Positions 58,724 to 64,000 of a stretch of DNA of 64,000 nt are shown piece after piece. The stretch comes from Neobacillus sp. WH10. GTDB taxonomy: Bacteria > Bacillota > Bacilli > Bacillales > Cytobacillaceae. The stretch spans positions 1,860,001 through 1,924,000 of the forward strand of contig NZ_CP126110.1 in the NCBI RefSeq assembly GCF_030123405.1. Direction: 5' to 3'. Every line of letters starts with the position of its first letter. The first letter of the stretch is position 1. Both the position numbers and the translations under genes were made by a program. The notes beneath the pieces were generated by a model. The model saw only the letters and a list, made by a program, of their open reading frames with translations, was not told the origin of the DNA and searched no databases.

Positions 58724-59493
58724 TTCAGAAAGAACTTTGCCAAATCATCAGCCAAACGGAAATTGCCGATGATATTTTTGAAATAACAGTAAAAGCGTCA
58801 ATGGTAAGTCAAATCAAAGCTCCAGGGCAGTTTGTTCATATTCGGGTTGCTGATGCCCTGGACCCGCTTTTGCGGAGACCCATCAGTATTTCATCGTTTA
58901 ATTCCGTGAAAGGGCAAATGACGATGATTTATCGGAGGGATGGCAAGGGGACTACAAAACTATCTGAAATGAAACCAGGAATGGAGCTTGATATCCTCGG
59001 TCCGTTAGGGAACGGTTTTCCTGTTGAAGAAATGGAAATAGGGGAAACAGCGTTGCTTGTTGGCGGAGGAATCGGTGTACCGCCGTTATATGAACTATCC
59101 ACGCAGTTAATAGCGAGAGGGATTAAAGTCATTCATGTACACGGTTTTCAAACGGAATCAGCTGTTTTTTATGAACAGGAGTTTTTGAAAAATGGGGAAA
59201 CCTATGTGGCTACGGTTGACGGAACCTATGGGACAAAAGGGTTTGTAACAGATGTAATCGAAAATTTAGGTTTCGATGCTATCTATGCCTGTGGCCCTAC
59301 TCCGATGTTAAAAGCACTTGAACTACTTTATTCGGACAAAAAGATGTTCTTATCCTTAGAAGAACGAATGGGCTGTGGCATTGGTGCTTGCTTCGCGTGT
59401 GTCTGCCACAAGGCGGATGATCCAACAGGTTTTTCTTATAAAAAAGTCTGCAGTGACGGACCAGTTTTTCGCGCTGGGGAGGTAGTAATATGA
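58720..59493 (+). CDS. pyrK: Dihydroorotate dehydrogenase B electron transfer subunit
   Basis: PyrK carries electrons from PyrD to NAD+. The 257-residue protein has an FAD domain (LLRRPISISSF, with RRPIS binding FAD), an NAD domain (LLVGGGIGVPPLYEL) and a C-terminal [2Fe-2S] site with cysteines in MGCGIGACFACVC plus KKVCSDGP. ATG 58720 overlaps the carB stop (ATGA), and its own end overlaps pyrD the same way. Confidence 0.97.
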   Translation: MIQKELCQIISQTEIADDIFEITVKASMVSQIKAPGQFVHIRVADALDPLLRRPISISSFNSVKGQMTMIYRRDGKGTTKLSEMKPGMELDILGPLGNGFPVEEMEIGETALLVGGGIGVPPLYELSTQLIARGIKVIHVHGFQTESAVFYEQEFLKNGETYVATVDGTYGTKGFVTDVIENLGFDAIYACGPTPMLKALELLYSDKKMFLSLEERMGCGIGACFACVCHKADDPTGFSYKKVCSDGPVFRAGEVVI

Positions 59494-60431
59494 ACCGTTT
59501 AAATGTTGAGTTACCTGGTTTAAACTTAAAAAACCCTATAATGCCAGCATCGGGCTGTTTTGGGTTTGGACGTGAATACAGCCAATTTTATGATTTAAAT
59601 AAACTTGGAGCTATCATGATCAAAGCGACAACAGTTGAGCCGAGATTTGGCAATCCTACCCCACGGGTCGCTGAAACGGATGCAGGAATGCTCAATGCCA
59701 TTGGTCTGCAAAATCCGGGATTAGAAAAAGTTTTGTCCGAGGAACTGCCATGGCTTTCACAGTTTGATGTTCCGATCATTGCAAATGTTGCCGGTTCCCT
59801 TGAAGAAGATTATGTCTCGGTTGCAAGCGAAATTTCCAAGGCAGCAAATGTTCATGCGTTAGAATTAAATATTTCCTGCCCAAACGTTAAAACTGGCGGG
59901 ATCGCGTTTGGAACGATTCCCGAGGTTGCCAAGCGATTGACAAGGAAGGTAAAAGAGGTATCCAAGGTTCCTGTATATGTGAAACTGTCCCCAAATGTTA
60001 CCAATATTGTTGAGATGGCAAGAGCTGTGGAAGAGGGCGGAGCTGATGGTCTAACAATGATTAATACTCTTGTCGGCATGAGACTTGATTTAAAGACAGG
60101 CAGGCCGATTTTAGCCAACAATACAGGTGGTCTATCAGGTCCTGCGATTAAGCCGGTGGCAATTCGTATGATTTATGAAGTGAGCCAAGCCGTTTCGCTT
60201 CCGATTATCGGGATGGGCGGTGTACAATCAGCAGAGGATGTCATCGAATATTTTTACGCGGGGGCGAGTGCGGTTGCTGTTGGAACAGCAAACTTCGTCG
60301 ACCCGTTTGTCTGCCCAACGATCATTGAGGAACTGCCAGTGCTTTTAGAAAAATTAGGGTTTGAACATATCAGTGAATGCAAGGGAAGGAGCTGGAAGAA
60401 GCATGGAGAACTCACTTATCATCGCGCTTGA
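59490..60431 (+). CDS. pyrD: Dihydroorotate dehydrogenase B catalytic subunit (NAD+-dependent)
   Basis: PyrD oxidises dihydroorotate to orotate with FMN. The 313-residue TIM barrel is class 1B. It has ASGCFGFGREYSQFYDL, NAIGLQNPGL, the active-site cysteine in LELNISCPNVKTGG, and PIIGMGGVQSAEDVIE near the FMN phosphate site. It works with the PyrK subunit encoded just upstream. It overlaps pyrF by 29 bp. Confidence 0.97.
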   Translation: MNRLNVELPGLNLKNPIMPASGCFGFGREYSQFYDLNKLGAIMIKATTVEPRFGNPTPRVAETDAGMLNAIGLQNPGLEKVLSEELPWLSQFDVPIIANVAGSLEEDYVSVASEISKAANVHALELNISCPNVKTGGIAFGTIPEVAKRLTRKVKEVSKVPVYVKLSPNVTNIVEMARAVEEGGADGLTMINTLVGMRLDLKTGRPILANNTGGLSGPAIKPVAIRMIYEVSQAVSLPIIGMGGVQSAEDVIEYFYAGASAVAVGTANFVDPFVCPTIIEELPVLLEKLGFEHISECKGRSWKKHGELTYHRA

Positions 60432-61119
60432 TTTTGCTAACAAAAGTGAAATTGAACGTTTTTTGACACCGTTTGAAGATCGAAAGCTTTTTGTAAAAGT
60501 GGGTATGGAGCTTTTTTACCAGGAAGGCCCAGCAATTGTTCATCAATTAAAAGAAAAGGGACATCAGATCTTTCTTGATTTAAAGCTGCATGATATTCCG
60601 AACACCGTAAAAAGTGCTATGAAGGGGCTGGCGCGACTAGAATGTGATCTGGTTAATGTTCATGCTGCTGGAGGAAGAGAAATGATGGAAGCGGCATTAG
60701 AGGGATTAGAGGCAGGGACGGCAGCAGGAAGGACACGTCCAAATTGCATCGCTGTAACCCAATTAACCAGCACATCACAAGAACAAATGAATAAGGAGCA
60801 ACTAATCCCGGTTACATTGAATGAATCAGTGTTACATTATGCATCGCTAGCAAAAGATGCGGGTTTAGATGGGGTAGTGTGCTCAGCTTGGGAATCTGAA
60901 ATAATTCACAATCAAACAGGCAGCTCATTTTTAACTGTTTGTCCGGGTATCAGGATGGAGACTGATCTTGTTGGTGACCAAAAACGTGTGGCTACCCCTG
61001 AATTTGCAAAAAATACAGGTGTAAGTGCAATCGTTGTCGGACGTTCGATTACACGGTCAATGGACCCAGTAAAAAGCTATGATCAATGGATAAGGGCATG
61101 GAGAGGTGTACAACAATGA
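60403..61119 (+). CDS. pyrF: Orotidine 5'-phosphate decarboxylase
   Basis: PyrF decarboxylates OMP to UMP. The 238-residue TIM barrel has LIIALDFANK at the N-terminus and the catalytic array FLDLKLHDIPNTV (Lys-Asp-Lys-Asp type). VGRSIT appears near the end, at the phosphate site. ATG 60403 is chosen because the protein then starts MENSLIIALDF as in the family. The frame is open to 60361, inside pyrD. It overlaps pyrE by ATGA. Confidence 0.96.
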   Translation: MENSLIIALDFANKSEIERFLTPFEDRKLFVKVGMELFYQEGPAIVHQLKEKGHQIFLDLKLHDIPNTVKSAMKGLARLECDLVNVHAAGGREMMEAALEGLEAGTAAGRTRPNCIAVTQLTSTSQEQMNKEQLIPVTLNESVLHYASLAKDAGLDGVVCSAWESEIIHNQTGSSFLTVCPGIRMETDLVGDQKRVATPEFAKNTGVSAIVVGRSITRSMDPVKSYDQWIRAWRGVQQ

Positions 61120-61745
61120 AAAAGAAAATTGCTGAAAAACTATTAGAAATCAATGCCGTGGCATTAAGACCAAAAGACCCATTCACCTGGACATCAGGAC
61201 TAAAATCCCCGATATATTGTGATAATCGCTTAACTCTTTCCTATCCTGAAGTTAGAAGAGAGGTTGCAAAAGGATTACAAAACCTCATTCTTGAAAACTT
61301 TCCAGCAGCAGAGGTAATTGCAGGAACAGCGACAGCGGGGATTCCACATGCTGCCTGGGTAAGTGAGCTAATGGACCTGCCGATGTGTTATGTCCGTTCA
61401 AAGGCAAAAGGGCACGGCAAGGGCAATCAAATCGAAGGCAAAGTGGAACAAGCCCAAAAGGTGGTTGTCGTAGAAGATCTCATTTCAACCGGGGGCAGTG
61501 TGATCACCGCTGTGCAAGCTTTAAGGGAAGCAGGCTGCGAGGTGTTAGGGGTTGTCTCTATTTTTACATATGGACTTGAAAAAGGAAGTCAGTTACTTCA
61601 TGGGGCAGAAATTAACAGTTTTTCACTGACCGATTTTCCAACATTAATCGAAGTAGCTATTTCAAAAGGCTATGTTAGCTCAGAAGATCAGGAAAGTCTA
61701 TTATTGTGGAGTAAAAACCCTTCTGAATGGAGCAAACAGTTTTAG
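61116..61745 (+). CDS. pyrE: Orotate phosphoribosyltransferase
   Basis: PyrE joins orotate and PRPP to give OMP. The 209-residue enzyme has the PRPP motif VVVVEDLISTGGSV and the flexible loop SKAKGHGKGNQIEG. FTWTSGLKSPIYCDNR lies near the N-terminus. ATG 61116 follows GGAGAGGTG inside pyrF. It is the last gene of the pyr operon, followed by a terminator. In B. subtilis the cysH operon comes next, but here rqcH follows on the opposite strand. Confidence 0.97.
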   Translation: MKKKIAEKLLEINAVALRPKDPFTWTSGLKSPIYCDNRLTLSYPEVRREVAKGLQNLILENFPAAEVIAGTATAGIPHAAWVSELMDLPMCYVRSKAKGHGKGNQIEGKVEQAQKVVVVEDLISTGGSVITAVQALREAGCEVLGVVSIFTYGLEKGSQLLHGAEINSFSLTDFPTLIEVAISKGYVSSEDQESLLLWSKNPSEWSKQF

Positions 61746-61792
61746 TAAACTGATTCACTGATAAATCATAAAAATCCGCTGATAAATAGAAC

Positions 61793-61829
61793 AAGAGGGT
61801 GTCCAAAATAATGGGATACCCTCTTTCCT
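61793..61829. terminator. Bidirectional terminator between pyrE and rqcH
   Basis: AAGAGGGTGTCC pairs imperfectly with GGGATACCCTCTT around an A/T loop, followed by TCC and T-rich bases. It lies between convergent genes. Confidence 0.75.
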
Positions 61830-61831
61830 TT

Positions 61832-63541
61832 CTATTTCTTTAATTTCAACACCAATTCCTCATCCGGTGTAACAAAAACCGTTTGCTGATTGTCATAAAT
61901 TACAAATCCTGGTTTGGCACCGCTAGGTTTTTTGACATGACGAACCTTTGTAAAATCTACAGGAACCGAGCTAGAATTCCGCGCTTTACTGTAATATGCC
62001 GCTAACACAGCTGCCTCTATAATCGTTTCATCAGAAGGTTCTTTACTGCGAATCACTACATGAGAGCCTGGAATATCCTTCGTATGCAGCCAAATCTCAT
62101 CCCTCGCCGCCAGCTTATTAGTCAAATAATCATTTTGCTTATTGTTTTTTCCTACAATAATATCCGTCCCATCTGAGGCAATAAAGTGATCCAGCACCGG
62201 CTTAACATTCTGAATCTTCTTACCGTTTCGCTTCTGGCGTTCACGGATATAGCCGCCTTCGACAAGCTCCTCACGAATCTCCTGAATATCCTTTGGAGAG
62301 GCAGCTTGGACCTGCTGCATTAAATTATCAAAATACGCAACTTCTTCACGAGCCTTTTCGATTTGTTCAACTACCACGGCAATAGCATTCTTCGCTTTTT
62401 GGTATTTGGAGAAATACTTTTGAGCATTTTCAGATGGTGATTTTCTTGGATCAAGCGGAATCACCATTGTTCCTCCCAAATCATCATAATAATTGAGAAC
62501 TTCGATTTCCTTCATACCCTTTTTTGCTGCGTATAGATTGGCTGTTAACAGTTCTCCATAACGCTGAAACTGCTCTGCCCGTTCCGCTTCTTTCAATGTA
62601 TTCTCGAGCTTAACTATTTTTTTTTCATTCTTTTCTTTTTCATTGCTTATAAAGCGTTCAATATCATTTCCTTGCTGCTTAACCCGGTCTCGTTCTGCTT
62701 TTCCAAAATAATAGCGGTCAAGCATTTCACTAAGAGTCTTGAAGGGTTTCATTTCACCCTTCATATGCTCAAGTGGGAAAAGATAAAACGATTCTTTTCC
62801 ATTGGCTGATATTATCGAAGGCGAAATATCGCCCGATCCAATTTTATTAATCAAACGGATAAATGCCCCTGGGACAGTAGTGCGGTTTGCAAGACCACTT
62901 TGAAAAATAACTTCCTTTGCAAAAATAGGTGAGATGCCTGCAAAATGCTCGACTAACTGGCGATCCACTTTTCCGCCAATAAAATCAACTGACCTTAATA
63001 CATCTTCTTCAACTGCTTCAAATGGATTTACCTTGTTTTGCTCTGGAGGGAAAATATAAGGCTGTCCAGGCAAAATTGCCCTGTGGCTGTTAACGGCAAA
63101 AGAGATATGTTTGATGCTATCAAGAATGACATTCCTCGTTTTATCAACCAAAACGATATTGCTGTGCCGGCCCATTATTTCAATAATTAATTGTTTATAG
63201 CTTATATCACCAATCTCATTCCGGCCCTTAATTTCAAAAATAATCATCCGGTCATTGTTAATCTGATAAAGATCCTCCAAAATGTAACCCTCAATATGCT
63301 TTCTAAGAAGCATACAAAACATAGGCGGTTCACTTGGATTGTCATAGGCTTCATTTGTAAGCTGCACTCGGGCATAACTTGGGTGAGCAGATAACAGAAG
63401 TTTTTGATTCACACCATTTGCGCGAATGGTAAGAATAACTTCATTTTTATAGGGTTGATGAACCTTGTTGATTCTTCCTCCTTTCAAGGAGAGAACAAGC
63501 TCATCGACCATAGCTTTTGTAAATAGACCATCAAATGACAT
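61832..63541 (-). CDS. rqcH: Ribosome quality control protein RqcH (NFACT family, YloA)
   Basis: RqcH binds stalled 50S subunits carrying nascent chains and recruits tRNA-Ala to add C-terminal alanine tails for degradation. The 569-residue protein has the NFACT-N domain (MSFDGLFTKAMVDELV, FCMLLRKHIEGY, EIMGRHSNIVLVD), helix-hairpin-helix segments, a long coiled coil (about residues 280-430) and the NFACT-R domain (DEIWLHTKDIPGSHVVIRS). Older names are FbpA or fibronectin-binding protein. ATG 63541 is chosen nine bases after AAAAGG. ATG 63550 abuts that site. Confidence 0.93.
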   Translation of the reverse strand: MSFDGLFTKAMVDELVLSLKGGRINKVHQPYKNEVILTIRANGVNQKLLLSAHPSYARVQLTNEAYDNPSEPPMFCMLLRKHIEGYILEDLYQINNDRMIIFEIKGRNEIGDISYKQLIIEIMGRHSNIVLVDKTRNVILDSIKHISFAVNSHRAILPGQPYIFPPEQNKVNPFEAVEEDVLRSVDFIGGKVDRQLVEHFAGISPIFAKEVIFQSGLANRTTVPGAFIRLINKIGSGDISPSIISANGKESFYLFPLEHMKGEMKPFKTLSEMLDRYYFGKAERDRVKQQGNDIERFISNEKEKNEKKIVKLENTLKEAERAEQFQRYGELLTANLYAAKKGMKEIEVLNYYDDLGGTMVIPLDPRKSPSENAQKYFSKYQKAKNAIAVVVEQIEKAREEVAYFDNLMQQVQAASPKDIQEIREELVEGGYIRERQKRNGKKIQNVKPVLDHFIASDGTDIIVGKNNKQNDYLTNKLAARDEIWLHTKDIPGSHVVIRSKEPSDETIIEAAVLAAYYSKARNSSSVPVDFTKVRHVKKPSGAKPGFVIYDNQQTVFVTPDEELVLKLKK

Positions 63542-63652
63542 CGAAAACATCCTTTTCTTCCAATATATAAATACATTCCTAATTAACGTGCAGTAGGATC
63601 CCCGCTTCTAGACTATGAGATGAAAAGTTCAGGATTAGTGGTGTTAAACTAC

Positions 63653-63724
63653 ACGTAAAAGCCCAATTGGTTTAATTAACAAACAGTGGGAAGGGAAATC
63701 TACCCATTGTTTGAAGTTTTTCAC
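63653..63724 (+). repeat. Short dispersed hairpin repeat, type 4, copy 2
   Basis: This 72-bp segment begins ACGTAAAAGCCC, then TTGGTTTAA. It carries AAACAGTGGG paired with CCCATTGTTT and ends GAAGTTTTTCAC. It is homologous to 32354-32422 near divIB, with different but still pairing stem bases. It lies in the 320-bp divergent gap between rqcH and the ATPase gene, which otherwise shows only AT-rich promoter-like sequence. Confidence 0.6.
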
Positions 63725-63862
63725 CTTATTATATCCTACTTATCTAATCACTGTCTTATTTTCCCTTGCAATAACGTTAATCATAGCATTTTTTTGGACG
63801 ACCCTGAATAAGCTTTCTTTAGAGCTAGTCTGAATGAATAAAGGGGGAAGTGAGATGGTCGG

Positions 63863-64000
63863 ATGAAATTCCATGAAATGAAGATAGAACAAGTAGAAAA
63901 GGCCTTAGAAACCGACTTTTCTTCTGGATTATCACAGGAAGAAGTAAAAAAGCGAATGAAACATCACGGTTTAAATGAATTACACGAGGGAGAAAAGCAA
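63863..64000 (+). CDS. yloB: Calcium-translocating P-type ATPase, N-terminal part (runs off the right edge)
   Basis: The 46 visible residues begin MKFHEMKIEQVEKAL and continue SGLSQEEVKKRMKHHGLNEL, the cation-ATPase N-terminal domain. In B. subtilis YloB, a PMCA/SERCA-type calcium pump made during sporulation, is encoded next to yloA (rqcH) and starts with the same MKFHEM. No upstream in-frame start is possible because a stop codon lies at 63851-63853. The ribosome site is weak or distant (GGGGGAAG at 63844-63851). The membrane and catalytic parts are outside the window. Confidence 0.82.
   Translation, partial: MKFHEMKIEQVEKALETDFSSGLSQEEVKKRMKHHGLNELHEGEKQ

Noticed and set aside
1..64000. 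Search for CRISPR arrays, transposases, prophage genes, tRNA or rRNA genes
   Set aside because: No regularly spaced repeats, transposase or integrase-like proteins, phage modules or tRNA-like cloverleafs were seen. The only dispersed repeats are the intergenic elements reported.

Overview
The window is core chromosome from a low-GC, endospore-forming Gram-positive bacterium of the Bacillaceae (Bacillus/Neobacillus-like). The evidence is gene content and order. It runs through the ylb cluster, the mra/mur/fts division and wall (dcw) cluster with spoVD and spoVE inside it, the spoIIGA-sigE-sigG sporulation sigma cluster, ylmC-H/divIVA/ileS/lspA, and a complete pyrimidine operon controlled by PyrR attenuators. 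Proteins match their Bacillus subtilis counterparts in order, length and motifs. No prophage, insertion sequence, CRISPR array, rRNA or tRNA is visible.

Layout. 1-10959: end of an unrecognised gene, then ylbF, ylbG, a small conserved protein on the minus strand, a minus-strand sRNA that looks like the forespore RNA CsfG, rsmD, coaD, ylbJ, ylbK, ylbL, tmcAL, ylbN (yceD), rpmF, a crotonase-fold protein, an RsfA-type regulator and a GNAT protein. 11197-14327: a three-subunit acyl-CoA carboxylase of YngH/YngE type, inserted between ylbP and panE relative to B. subtilis. 14568-17584: panE, a DUF3397 membrane protein and bshC. 17775-37643: the dcw cluster (mraZ, rsmH, ftsL, pbpB, spoVD, murE, an orphan MurF-like N-terminal domain, mraY, murD, spoVE, murG, murB, divIB, ylxW, ylxX, sbp, ftsA, ftsZ). 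37911-40628: spoIIGA-sigE and sigG. 40724-49892: ylmC-H, divIVA, ileS with a T-box leader, ylyA, lspA, rluD. 49889-61745: pyrR, pyrP, pyrB, pyrC, carA, carB, pyrK, pyrD, pyrF, pyrE. 61832-64000: rqcH on the minus strand and the start of a P-type calcium ATPase gene.

How the genes work together. The dcw genes make lipid II (MurE, MraY, MurD, MurG, MurB), polymerise and cross-link it at the septum (PbpB) or spore cortex (SpoVD, SpoVE), and build the divisome (FtsL, DivIB, FtsA, FtsZ, SepF, DivIVA). The sporulation genes follow directly. Several promoters can be read in the sequence: a MraZ-box array before mraZ, sigma-H-type promoters before ftsAZ and divIVA, a spoIIG promoter with a 22-bp spacer, and a sigma-F-type promoter for the CsfG-like RNA. 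The pyr genes form one tightly overlapping operon with three PyrR-controlled terminators at its head.

The least expected content lies between genes. Five elements of about 120-190 bp (near 4.2, 14.4, 28.5, 37.7 and 48.4 kb) have related ends, and four of them can close into a terminal stem containing a small purine-rich internal loop. They fall into at least three core types. A second short hairpin family occurs at 32.4 and 63.7 kb. Compensatory base changes between copies suggest folded RNA or single-stranded DNA. I see no complete new defence or metabolic system. The repeats, the orphan Mur-ligase domain and an extra promoter/hairpin before divIB are the best leads.
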